Positions 55,461 to 64,000 of a stretch of DNA of 64,000 bases are shown here, piece after piece; position 1 is the stretch's first letter, and every line of letters starts with the position of its first letter. Source of the stretch: an uncultured Chthonomonas sp. (GTDB taxonomy: Bacteria > Armatimonadota > Chthonomonadetes > Chthonomonadales > CAJBBX01); the NCBI GenBank assembly GCA_903951425.1, contig CAJBBX010000012.1:97028-161027 (forward strand). The letters run 5' to 3'. Under the pieces are notes generated by a model, which saw only the letters and a program-made list of their open reading frames with translations, made no database searches and had not been told where the DNA came from. Position numbers and translations under genes: made by a program.

Positions 55461-56824
55461 TGCAGATCGTCGTCATCGGCGCCGGTTACGTTGGACTGAA
55501 CTGCGGGGCGGCGTTCGCCTATCTCGGCCACGACGTGGGCATCGTAGAGAAGGACCCGGTCCGCGTCGACCTGCTCCGCTCCGGCGGCGTGCCGATCCAC
55601 GAGCCGGGCCTCGCCGAGCTGCTGGCCATGCCGCAGGTCTCCTCGCGCATGACCTACACCACCGATCTCGCCGAGGTGCTGCCCGGCGCCCGGGTCGCGC
55701 TCATCGCCGTTGGAACGCCTCCCGGCAGGCATGGCCAGGCCGATACCGGCTGGGTCGAGGCCGCCGCCGAGGACGTGGCGCGCGATCTGGCCGTGGGCGC
55801 GCAGCTCGTCATCGTCGTCAAGAGCACCGTGCCCGTGGGCACGAACCATCGCGTCCAGGCGGCCGTGGCCCGCGTGCTGGCCTCCAGGGGCGTCGCCTGC
55901 GACATCAGCTTCGCCTCCAACCCCGAGTTCCTGCGCGAGGGCAAGGCTCTGGCGGACATGTTCTTTCCCGACCGCATCCTCGTCGGCTCGGAGTCGCCCC
56001 ACGCCCTGGAGACCGCCCGCGAGCTATACCAGGAGGTGCTAACCCAGTCGTTCGCGCCGCCGCCCATCTGCCCGCGCCCCATCGGCTTCGCGCTGCCGGC
56101 CATGCTCACCACCTCCACGGCCAGCGCCGAGATGACCAAGTACGCTTCCAACGCCTTCCTGGCCACCAAGATCTCCTTCATCAACGAGATCGCGGGCCTC
56201 TGCGAGCGGGTCGGCGCCGATGTCTCCCAGGTGGCCGAGGGCATGGGCCTCGACTCGCGCATCGGGCGCGGGTTCCTGCAGGCCGGGCTCGGGTGGGGCG
56301 GAAGCTGCTTCCCCAAGGACACGCAGGCCCTCATCGCCATGGGCGCCGACCACGAGTACACCATGCCCCTGCTGGAGGCCTCCACGGCCGTCAACCGCCG
56401 CCAGCGCGCCCAGGTCGTGCAGAAGCTGCAGCGCGCGCTCAAGGGCCTGCGCGGCCGCGAGGTGGGCCTCCTGGGCCTCGCCTTCAAGGCCGGCACCGAT
56501 GACGTGCGCCAGGCCCCGGCAGCAGACCTCGTGCCCATGCTGCTGGAGTGCGGCGCCTTCGTCCGCGCGCATGATCCCGTGGCGGCGGACTCGTTCCGGC
56601 GCGACTACCCTGCGCTGGACGTTACGCTGACGCCCGACGCCGAGTCGGCAGCCCGCGGCGCCGATGCCCTCGTCGTCTGCACGGATTGGCCCGAGTACGT
56701 GGCGCTGGACTGGCGCGCCGTGGCCGCCGCCATGCGTGGCAGCGTGGTCGTCGACGGCCGCAACTGCCTCCCCATGGGCGTGGTCCGCGCGGCCGGCCTG
56801 GATCTCATCCGCATCGGCAAGTAG
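55460..56824 (+). CDS. UDP-glucose 6-dehydrogenase / UDP-sugar dehydrogenase
   Basis: IVVIGAGYVGLNCGAAFAYLGHDV, VKSTVPVGT, SNPEFLREGKAL, EMTKYASNAFLATKISFINEI, GLGWGGSCFPKDTQALI (catalytic Cys). Confidence 0.95.
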   Translation: MQIVVIGAGYVGLNCGAAFAYLGHDVGIVEKDPVRVDLLRSGGVPIHEPGLAELLAMPQVSSRMTYTTDLAEVLPGARVALIAVGTPPGRHGQADTGWVEAAAEDVARDLAVGAQLVIVVKSTVPVGTNHRVQAAVARVLASRGVACDISFASNPEFLREGKALADMFFPDRILVGSESPHALETARELYQEVLTQSFAPPPICPRPIGFALPAMLTTSTASAEMTKYASNAFLATKISFINEIAGLCERVGADVSQVAEGMGLDSRIGRGFLQAGLGWGGSCFPKDTQALIAMGADHEYTMPLLEASTAVNRRQRAQVVQKLQRALKGLRGREVGLLGLAFKAGTDDVRQAPAADLVPMLLECGAFVRAHDPVAADSFRRDYPALDVTLTPDAESAARGADALVVCTDWPEYVALDWRAVAAAMRGSVVVDGRNCLPMGVVRAAGLDLIRIGK

Positions 56825-56858
56825 CCCCCCGCGAGGGTGGATCGGTACAATATCGCCT

Positions 56859-57524
56859 ATGGACAACACAGCCTTCGGCGCCCGGCCGGCAGCGCGCCTC
56901 TGGCGGTCGCCCGGACTGAAGAGGGCGGCGGACATCCTCGCCTCCGCCGTCGCGCTGGCCGCCCTGAGCGCGCCCATCGCCCTCCTTGCGTTGGTGGTGC
57001 GCGTCAGGCTCGGCTCGCCCGTCCTATTCCGGCAGCAGAGGCCGGGCCTGGACGGCAAGCCCTTCGGCATGGTGAAGTTCCGTACCATGACCGACGCGCG
57101 CGGCCCGGACGGCGCCCTCCTGCCCGATGACCAGCGCCTCACGGCCTTCGGCCGCCGCCTCCGCGCCCTGAGCCTCGATGAGCTGCCGGAGCTCTGGAAC
57201 GTACTGCGCGGCGACATGAGCCTCGTGGGTCCGCGCCCGCTGCTGATGAAGTACCTGCCGCTCTACAGCCCCGAGCAGGCCCGCCGCCACGAGGTGCGTC
57301 CCGGCATCACCGGATGGGCGCAGGTCCACGGCCGCAACGGGGTGGACTGGCCCCAGCGGCTCGCCCTGGACACCTGGTACGTCGACCACTGGACCCACGG
57401 CCTCGACGCCCTGATCCTCCTCCGCACTCTGGCCACCGTGGTGCGGCGCGAGGGGATCAGCGCGGTGGGAGTGGAGACGATGACCGAGTTCACGGGACAA
57501 GGAGCCGACGCGCATGGATGCTAG
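56859..57524 (+). CDS. Undecaprenyl-phosphate sugar phosphotransferase-type bacterial sugar transferase
   Basis: LKRAADILASAVALAAL TM segment, VLFRQQRPGLDGKPFGMVKFRTM, LSLDELPELWNVLRGDMSLVGPRPLL, RPGITGWAQVHGRN. Confidence 0.93.
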   Translation: MDNTAFGARPAARLWRSPGLKRAADILASAVALAALSAPIALLALVVRVRLGSPVLFRQQRPGLDGKPFGMVKFRTMTDARGPDGALLPDDQRLTAFGRRLRALSLDELPELWNVLRGDMSLVGPRPLLMKYLPLYSPEQARRHEVRPGITGWAQVHGRNGVDWPQRLALDTWYVDHWTHGLDALILLRTLATVVRREGISAVGVETMTEFTGQGADAHGC

Positions 57525-58179
57525 CTCCCCTGCGGGCCCCACCAGGATCGTCCTCTACGGCGCCTCCGGGCATGCCGCCGCCGTGGCCGACGCCGTTTCG
57601 ACCTGCCCCGGCTTCGATCTCGTGGGCTTCTTGGATGACGCCGCCGCGCCGCGCCCCGGCGACCCCCCATTCCTCGAGCCGTTCCTCGGCGGCCGCGAGC
57701 AGCTCCCGGCCCTGCGCGAGGCGGGTGTCCGCCATGCGTTCGTGGCCATAGGCAACTGCGCGGTCCGGCTCCGGCTGGCCTCGATGCTCGCCGCCGAGGG
57801 CTTTGATCTGGTCACCGTGGTCCACGCCCGTGCGGTTGTCGCCGCCGGCGCGTCGGTCGGGCCGGGCTCCGTGGTCATGGCCGGCGCCGTGGTGGGCGCG
57901 CGCTCGTGCGTCGGCGCCGGCGCCATCATCAACACCTGCGCCTCCATCGACCACGACTGCCGCGTCGGCGACTGCGTCCACCTCTGCCCCGGCGTCCACC
58001 TGGCCGGCACGGTCGTCGTCGGCCCCAGGACCACCCTGGGCATCGGCGCCGTGGTCTCCAACAACCTGAGCATTGGCTCCGACACCATAGTCGGCGCCGG
58101 TGCTGCGGTAGTCACTGACCTGCCCTCCGGCGTAGTGGCCTACGGCGTCCCGGCCAGGGCGATGCGTCCGGCGGGGTAG
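57514..58179 (+). CDS. NeuD/PglD-like sugar O/N-acetyltransferase (left-handed beta-helix)
   Basis: IVLYGASGHAAAVADAV N-terminal domain; hexapeptide repeats and INTCASIDHDCRVGDCVHLCPGVHLAGTVVVG; C-terminal VVAYGVPARAMR. Confidence 0.9.
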   Translation: MDASSPAGPTRIVLYGASGHAAAVADAVSTCPGFDLVGFLDDAAAPRPGDPPFLEPFLGGREQLPALREAGVRHAFVAIGNCAVRLRLASMLAAEGFDLVTVVHARAVVAAGASVGPGSVVMAGAVVGARSCVGAGAIINTCASIDHDCRVGDCVHLCPGVHLAGTVVVGPRTTLGIGAVVSNNLSIGSDTIVGAGAAVVTDLPSGVVAYGVPARAMRPAG

Positions 58180-58294
58180 GGGAGGCCGATGGGCCGGGCG
58201 CACATCGCTCGTCTGGCGCCGTACCCGTAGCGCCGAGTCGGGCTTACCCGGTACCATATTGGCTCAGCTCAAGCCAATGACGGAGGGCCATTCG

Positions 58295-59710
58295 GTGACG
58301 TTCAACTCGCTGCTCTTCATGCTGTTCCTTCCGCTGGTGCTTGCGGTGCACTACCTGCCCTTGCCGTGGACGCTCCGCAAGGTGAACCTGATCGGCCTGA
58401 GCTACCTGTTCTATGCGGCATGGCACCCGCCGTATGTCGTGCTCCTGTGGGTATGCACGGTGGTGGACTGGTTCATCGCCAAGGGCCTGGCCCGCTCCAC
58501 GTCCCTGCGTGAGCGACGCGCCATGCTGGCTGCAAGCATCGCGGTCAACCTGGGCATTCTGGTGGTATTCAAGTACGCCGGTATGCTGGTCGAGAGCGCC
58601 GGACGGCTGGCCAGGTTCGCAGGCCTCCATGTGCAGTTCGCCGCGCCCGATATCCTGTTGCCCATCGGCATCTCGTTCTTCGTCTTCATGTCCCTCAGCT
58701 ACACCATCGACCTCTACCGCGGCCACACCGAGCCGTGCAAGTCGTTCACGGACTACGCGCTCTTCATCACCTTCTTCCCGCACCTGGTCTCAGGGCCCAT
58801 CGTTCGCGCGTCGCACTTCCTGCCCCAGTGCGAGGCGCCGAGGAAGGCCACCGGCCACCAGTTCGGATGGGGCGCCGTTCTCATCCTCTGCGGGCTTTTC
58901 CAGAAGGTGGTGCTGGCCGACCAGTTCATGGCGCCCATGGCCGCGAAGCTGTTCGACAAGCCCGTCGTGCCCGACATGCTGAGCGCCTGGATCGGCGCGA
59001 TGGCCTTCTCCATCCAGATCCTCGCCGACTTCTCGGGATACACGATGTGCGCCGTCGGCATCGCCCTCATGCTGGGCTTCGAGTTCCCGGATAACTTCCG
59101 CTATCCCTACGCGGCGATCGGCTTCTCGGACTTCTGGCGCCGCTGGCACATCTCCCTTTCCTCGTGGTTGCGCGACTACCTCTACATCGGCCTGGGCGGC
59201 AACCGGCGAGGCACGGTGCGGACGTATGGCAACCTGATGCTGACCATGCTGCTCGGAGGGCTCTGGCACGGCGCGGCCTGGCACTTCGTAGCTTGGGGTG
59301 GGTTGCACGGCGCGTACCTGGTGCTTGAGCGTCTGCTGCGCCCACTCTTCCCTTCGCGATGGAAGAACGCGGCCACGCGCCTGATCGCGGCGGTTGCCAC
59401 CTACGCATGCGTCTGCGTGGCCTGGGTCTTCTTCCGGGCCTCGAGCGTCGCTAGTGCTGTAACGATTTGCCGCTCCCTCTCGCCGATTGGGCCAATGGGA
59501 TCTATTCGCCTTTTTGGAAAGGATAGCATACCGTTGTTAGGAGTCATATTGAGTGCGCTTCTGTTCCAGTGGCTGATGCGGAACACCTCGTTGGAGGCTG
59601 TGGCCCGCCGAGTACCGTGGTGGGGGCGGGCTGTACTTATGGCTGCCATGATGGCCGCCATCGTCATGTCGCCAGGAGAGGACCGTGCGTTCATCTACTT
59701 CGCATTCTGA
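58295..59710 (+). CDS. MBOAT-family O-acyltransferase (AlgI-like)
   Basis: Likely GTG start at 58295 after GGAGGG; FNSLLFMLFLPLVLAVHYLP, LPIGISFFVFMSLSYTIDLYRG, FPHLVSGPIVRASHFLPQ, DFWRRWHISLSSWLRDYLYIGLGGNR, GLWHGAAWHFVAWGGLHG. Confidence 0.94.
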   Translation: MTFNSLLFMLFLPLVLAVHYLPLPWTLRKVNLIGLSYLFYAAWHPPYVVLLWVCTVVDWFIAKGLARSTSLRERRAMLAASIAVNLGILVVFKYAGMLVESAGRLARFAGLHVQFAAPDILLPIGISFFVFMSLSYTIDLYRGHTEPCKSFTDYALFITFFPHLVSGPIVRASHFLPQCEAPRKATGHQFGWGAVLILCGLFQKVVLADQFMAPMAAKLFDKPVVPDMLSAWIGAMAFSIQILADFSGYTMCAVGIALMLGFEFPDNFRYPYAAIGFSDFWRRWHISLSSWLRDYLYIGLGGNRRGTVRTYGNLMLTMLLGGLWHGAAWHFVAWGGLHGAYLVLERLLRPLFPSRWKNAATRLIAAVATYACVCVAWVFFRASSVASAVTICRSLSPIGPMGSIRLFGKDSIPLLGVILSALLFQWLMRNTSLEAVARRVPWWGRAVLMAAMMAAIVMSPGEDRAFIYFAF

Positions 59711-60728
59711 TCGATCAGTGGTGTCAGGAGGCACTGCGAGATCGCGGGCCCTGCAGGGCGCCTGGGGGCGCACATGGCTGCTGGCCCTGGCGCTGGGGAT
59801 CGCGGTGGTAGGTGCCGCAGAGGCGCACTGGCGGGCGATGCGGCTCAGGCCCAGTGTGCTGGATACACAGGGGCTTTGGTGTGTTCACCGTGATACTGCA
59901 ACAGCCGACTCCCAGGTCATCGCCGTCCTGGGAGGTTCACGAGCCGTCGAAGGATTTGCTGTGCCAAGCTTCAAGGTGGAATATGATAACTATAAGATAT
60001 CGAACATGGCTCTTGCTGGATTGGGGCCCATGGCGTGTCTTCGCGATCTCGCATATGACCCGAAGTTTAACGGTATCGCCATGGTCGACGCTGATACGGA
60101 TTGGTTATTCAGTAAATCATTGAGTGACCAGCAGCCGATCGTGGACTATTATCGCAATGTGTGGTGTAACCAGATAAAGACGGAGCAAATCCTGCGAACG
60201 TGTCTTCAAAGCACATTTTCTGTGCTTCGCGACGATGTCGGCTTGCGCAACATCCTCCGGGGCGCCGCCTCACGGGCGGGCTATCAGACGGTGGGTGCTG
60301 ATCGATGGCGGATGACAGATTTCAGCAGGACAGATGTCAAGGAGCGCAGACGGCAACGGGTCGCCAAGCTCATCAGATCTATGCTGCCACCGCAGACATC
60401 GCCCAGCTCGTTGGCGTCCTGGCATCGTGATGTCGCTGACATCGACCGCTGGGTCGGGATGATCCAAGCACGCGGAGGCAAAGTGGCGTTTGTGCCGTTT
60501 GTGCGCACTGACGAAACCCGGGCCACCGATGAGCGAACGTACCCGCGGAAGCTCTATTGGGATTACTTCGCCGCCCACACATCTGCCGTGTGTATCCACT
60601 ATCTGGATGTACCGGTCTTGCGTTCGTTCAACTGCCCTGACACAAGCCACCTCGACTACCGCGATGCGCCGCGCTACACGCTGGCGTTGGCCGCCGAGCT
60701 GGAGAAGCGTGGCGTGATCCGCAGGTAG
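59685..60728 (+). CDS. MBOAT-partner protein (SGNH/AlgX-DltD-like, probable)
   Basis: GTG start after AGGAGAGG overlapping the MBOAT 3' end; N-terminal TM; VIAVLGGSRAVEGF (G-x-S block I-like), NMALAGLGP, DTSHLDYRDAPRYTLALAAEL (D-x-x-H-like). Confidence 0.75.
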   Translation: MRSSTSHSDRSVVSGGTARSRALQGAWGRTWLLALALGIAVVGAAEAHWRAMRLRPSVLDTQGLWCVHRDTATADSQVIAVLGGSRAVEGFAVPSFKVEYDNYKISNMALAGLGPMACLRDLAYDPKFNGIAMVDADTDWLFSKSLSDQQPIVDYYRNVWCNQIKTEQILRTCLQSTFSVLRDDVGLRNILRGAASRAGYQTVGADRWRMTDFSRTDVKERRRQRVAKLIRSMLPPQTSPSSLASWHRDVADIDRWVGMIQARGGKVAFVPFVRTDETRATDERTYPRKLYWDYFAAHTSAVCIHYLDVPVLRSFNCPDTSHLDYRDAPRYTLALAAELEKRGVIRR

Positions 60729-60775
60729 CTGGGCCGTGTTCGTCTCGGCGGCTTCTAGACCCGCAGACATGAACC

Positions 60776-60805
60776 GAGGCGGCCCACCAGAGGGTGAGCC
60801 GCCTC
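60776..60805. terminator. Bidirectional terminator hairpin between convergent genes
   Basis: GAGGCGGC-C-CACC-AGAG-GGTG-A-GCCGCCTC (8+4 bp stem, one C/A mismatch) between the stops at 60728 (+) and 60870 (-). Confidence 0.7.
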
Positions 60806-60869
60806 GCGCATCATCAGGCAGGAACCAGTCTGCCGCCCTTGGCCTCGGACCTGCCCCTTTGGACTTCCC

Positions 60870-62756
60870 CTACTTCCCCCACAGTCCCGAGCCCGGCAGC
60901 AACCGCCCGCGGTCGAGGAACGTGGTTACCAGGTCCTGGCCGATCTGCAGTTCGCCGCCGGTCTCCTCGAGGAGGTAGAGCGAGTTGTGGTCGCCTTTGA
61001 TCACTGTCCGAACCGTGTGATCGAGCCGGTCCGCGATGCGTAGCCTGGCGGCTCGCGGTCGGCCGGACTGCGCCCTGGGACCCAGGGGCAGGCTGACCGA
61101 TATCTGCGCCGTGCGGGTGCGCGTCGTGTCCCGAACGCCGAACCCTACCCGCACATCGCCCCACCACCGCATGAGGTCGAACCCGATGCCACGGTCGTTG
61201 GTGATGAACCTCCCGCCGAGCAGGCGCAACTGCATGGAGTGCTCCGGGAACCAGTGCCAGTACTCGCCCAGCATGTAGGCGCGTGAGCCCAGGCGGTCGT
61301 TGTCGGCGCGGCCGCCGATCAGGTGCAACAGGCCGCGGTCGGACACGGGGCGAGCCAGCTCCAGCACCGCGCCGTCGCATGACGAGGGGTACCGCCCGCC
61401 GGAGAGCTGCGCCAGCCAGCCCTTGGCGGGCCGGAACGCATAGGCCGCGACTGCGCGGTCATTGCTCAGGCGCCTGGGCATCTCGGAGACCTCGCCGCCC
61501 ACGACCGGGTACGTGTACCGGGCGTTAACGATCAGGCCCCGCGCCACCGGCAGCACGACCTCAGGCAGCGCCAGGGCTCCGCCGCGCAGGGCTCCGTAGT
61601 TGGACCCGACCTGCGTCCTGAGCCCGATCCCGACCTGCACGTCGGCGTGGCCGTAGCTCGGGTTCGCCGCGCGTGTTTCCGCCCCGGCGCCGGGCTGAAC
61701 GGCCTCCAGGGCGATGGGGCCCTCGGCTGCGCCGCCGACCGGGGCCGTCGCCCGAACCGTCGGCACGCCCCGCCGCGTCAGCTGCACCGCCAGGCTGGTC
61801 GTGCCGGTCGGTGCGCAGGCCGCCAGCGCCGCCATGCCCGCCCGGATGCCGTCCTGCTCGCTCAGCGTGTACATCCGGTTCTCGTACGAGGCAGCCAGGA
61901 CGCGGCCGCCCTCCTCGCTCCAGACCCGCACGTCTTCGAACCCGAGGCCCACGAGCGCTTCGACAGCGGCCTCGGTTCCGGCGCCGGTCGTGCCCGCAAC
62001 GGCCGGAACCCGCAGCTTGGCCGGGTACTCAAACGGCAACTCGACGCCGAGCCCCACCACCTTGCCGCTGTTCAGGTCTGCCACACGGGCGAAGGCGGCG
62101 TCGCCGGCGTGCAGCACCAGCGAGCTGTTCAGTCGGCGGGTATCGTACTCGGCTTGCAGCTCCAGCGCCTGGATCGGGCGCCAGCTCACCCCGCCGAAGA
62201 GCCCGCTCGTCTCGCCGCCGGCCAGGCCGGCCGACACCGATGCCCGCCCCCCAAGTAGCGGCAGTGTGGCCACGGCGAACTTGGTCCCGTCGGTGTACTG
62301 GTCGGATCGTCCGGCATCCACCATGCCCACGGCGAACCCCGGCCGTCCCGCTCGCGGCGGTGCGAGCTGCAGCTTCCCGTGGAAGGTCAGGTCGAAGAAC
62401 GCCTGGTTCCGCGAGCCCATGGCGAAGGCCATCTCGGTTCGCGGCAAGAAGCTCATGCCCAGCGCGGGACCCGCGGTGGCGCCGGGGTTGCGGTCCCACT
62501 TGGTCTGTGGCGAGGTGTAGCTCAGGCGCCAGCGGTCCGCCCGCACCAGTTCGGCCGTCGGCATCCGGATCAGCCCGGAAAGCCCGGTGATCGATGGGGT
62601 AGGCGACCAGAGCGGTGCGTCGTCGGCAGCGGCTCCGACTGAAGCCGAGGACATCGCCGCGGCGGCGGCAAGGGCGGAAAACGCCATGATCCGTCGGACC
62701 GGTACGGCCCGCGGCGCCGGCGGCACTGCGCAAGAATCAGGGCCCATAGAGCACAC
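60870..62756 (-). CDS. YjbH-like exopolysaccharide-associated outer-membrane protein
   Basis: Signal peptide; SITGLSGLIRMPTAELVRADRWRLSYT, RTEMAFAMG, alternating beta-strand pattern, LNSSLVLHAGD; flanks an exopolysaccharide cluster. Confidence 0.75.
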   Translation of the reverse strand: MCSMGPDSCAVPPAPRAVPVRRIMAFSALAAAAAMSSASVGAAADDAPLWSPTPSITGLSGLIRMPTAELVRADRWRLSYTSPQTKWDRNPGATAGPALGMSFLPRTEMAFAMGSRNQAFFDLTFHGKLQLAPPRAGRPGFAVGMVDAGRSDQYTDGTKFAVATLPLLGGRASVSAGLAGGETSGLFGGVSWRPIQALELQAEYDTRRLNSSLVLHAGDAAFARVADLNSGKVVGLGVELPFEYPAKLRVPAVAGTTGAGTEAAVEALVGLGFEDVRVWSEEGGRVLAASYENRMYTLSEQDGIRAGMAALAACAPTGTTSLAVQLTRRGVPTVRATAPVGGAAEGPIALEAVQPGAGAETRAANPSYGHADVQVGIGLRTQVGSNYGALRGGALALPEVVLPVARGLIVNARYTYPVVGGEVSEMPRRLSNDRAVAAYAFRPAKGWLAQLSGGRYPSSCDGAVLELARPVSDRGLLHLIGGRADNDRLGSRAYMLGEYWHWFPEHSMQLRLLGGRFITNDRGIGFDLMRWWGDVRVGFGVRDTTRTRTAQISVSLPLGPRAQSGRPRAARLRIADRLDHTVRTVIKGDHNSLYLLEETGGELQIGQDLVTTFLDRGRLLPGSGLWGK

Positions 62757-63235
62757 TCTCCTCTCGGCTCACGGTCGCTGCCGCATCCTGCCCTCCCCGT
62801 CGAGGCAGATCGGCAGCGTATCAGCGAGTCTACCCCTGTTGGCCCTGCGCCGTGGTCCGCCGGGGCGCCGATCTCGGTTCCGATGCCCGTCGAGTTCGCG
62901 GCGTTTGTGCTACTACGAGGCGATCGAGGCCGAGTGCCGTCGGGCTCCATGGCCCCTGCGGGGTAGAATATGCCCGGTGCGGAGGCGCTGCGGCCCCGGC
63001 TGGGGCGGCGCGACCACCGGCGCCGGTTCCGCCCTGTCGCTAGCGTTGTGTCGCTCTTGCCTACTTCGTTACCTGCTCTCTCGGTGGCTCTGGGCCCGGT
63101 TCGGATGCCCGGATGTAACCGAGAGTGCTACGCAATGCCTGCGGCGTCATGTTGTGTGATGCGTAGCCTGCGGTCTGTTCGGCCATCGTCAGGATTCACG
63201 TAAGTGCGAGCACGCCGCGGCCTTGGGGGTTGCAG

Positions 63236-63820
63236 ATGACCGGGTTCGTCCGCGCGCTAGAGCAGATCCGCTGGCTACTGGATGATGTCGGGGCGGTAGT
63301 GAACGGGCGATGGTGGCGTTGGTACACCTGCTGGTTCTCGAGCGGCATTGGTGTGGTGGTGGCGTACAGGCTGTGTCGTGCCGGCCACCTTGCACTGGGG
63401 CCGGTGTGGGCGGCGCTTCGCATCGTCGCCGCTCCCGTAGCGTTGGCGCTGCGGCCCTGGTGGGGCAGGTGCGAAGTGCACTACGGAGCCGAGATCGGAC
63501 CCGGCCTCCATATTCTGCACCCGGGTCTCGGAGTCGTAGTCTCCAAACACGCTGTGCTGGGTAGCCGCGTGACCCTGACCGGAGGCAATTGTATCGGCGG
63601 TCGGCGCAGGCTGGCGCGGGGCGATCTGGTCATCGGCGATCAGGTGATTCTGGGAGCTAACGCGGTGGTCCTCGGTCCTGTCCGTGTCGGCAACCGCGTC
63701 TGCATCGGTGCCGGCGCCGTCGTCGTCAGTGACATTCCAGACGACAGTAGTGTCGTAGGCGTCCCGGCCAAGGCTGTCGGTCTGGCCGACGGCCCTGATG
63801 ACGCGGCGGTAGCTCCATGA
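63236..63820 (+). CDS. Serine O-acetyltransferase-like (hexapeptide repeat) protein
   Basis: EVHYGAEIGPGLHILHPGLGVVVSKHAVLGSRVTLTGGNCIGG, IGDQVILGANAVVLGPVRVGNRVCIGAGAVVVSDIPDDSSVVGVPAKAVG. Confidence 0.85.
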   Translation: MTGFVRALEQIRWLLDDVGAVVNGRWWRWYTCWFSSGIGVVVAYRLCRAGHLALGPVWAALRIVAAPVALALRPWWGRCEVHYGAEIGPGLHILHPGLGVVVSKHAVLGSRVTLTGGNCIGGRRRLARGDLVIGDQVILGANAVVLGPVRVGNRVCIGAGAVVVSDIPDDSSVVGVPAKAVGLADGPDDAAVAP

Positions 63821-63843
63821 TGGCGTGTGCCTCGGGGGAGCCG

Positions 63844-64000
63844 ATGAACCCATGTGACGGTGTTGGTCCGCCGAGCCCCTCCAAGCGAGGCGGTCGGATG
63901 TCCGCTCGTTGGGGCTGGCTAATGGCTGTCCTACCTGCCGTCCTGGTTTCGGTGGCGGTACAGGCGGTCTTGGCGGGCAGGCTTGGTCAGATGGGCACCG
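63844..64000 (+). CDS. 5' end of a putative membrane protein, truncated by the window edge
   Basis: Open from ATG 63844: MNPCDGVGPPSPSKRGGRMSARWGWLMAVLPAVLVSVAVQAVLAGRLGQMGT...; hydrophobic segment at the N-terminus. Confidence 0.5.
   Translation, partial: MNPCDGVGPPSPSKRGGRMSARWGWLMAVLPAVLVSVAVQAVLAGRLGQMGT

Overview
High-GC bacterial chromosomal window. Gene content suggests Armatimonadota or Planctomycetota-like lineages, but this is an inference and was not tested. I see about 43 supported protein genes and no rRNA, tRNA, CRISPR array or transposase. Most of the window is carbohydrate-related: several secreted glycoside-hydrolase-like proteins, a sialidase-like BNR protein, a GH29 alpha-L-fucosidase, a sulfatase, two paralogous DUF6785-type polytopic membrane proteins, a ~3,000-aa cyclic beta-1,2-glucan synthase-like protein next to a stand-alone glycoamylase/GH144-type protein, and (54.3 kb to the right edge) an exopolysaccharide biosynthesis cluster (GHMP sugar kinase, UDP-sugar dehydrogenase, sugar transferase, NeuD-like acetyltransferase, MBOAT plus partner, YjbH-like protein, serine-acetyltransferase-like protein). 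Most noteworthy: (i) the beta-1,2-glucan synthesis/processing gene pair; (ii) an SBBP-repeat paralog that looks like a fresh pseudogene (in-frame TAG plus frame-shifting deletion); (iii) a 73-nt multibranch-foldable element between two convergent genes; (iv) a sulfatase with an atypical CMAAR maturation motif; (v) two 45-aa ORFs and one edge-truncated gene absent from the supplied ORF track. Most long antisense ORFs in the track are GC-driven shadow ORFs and were rejected. All family assignments come from reading the translations; no database search was run.
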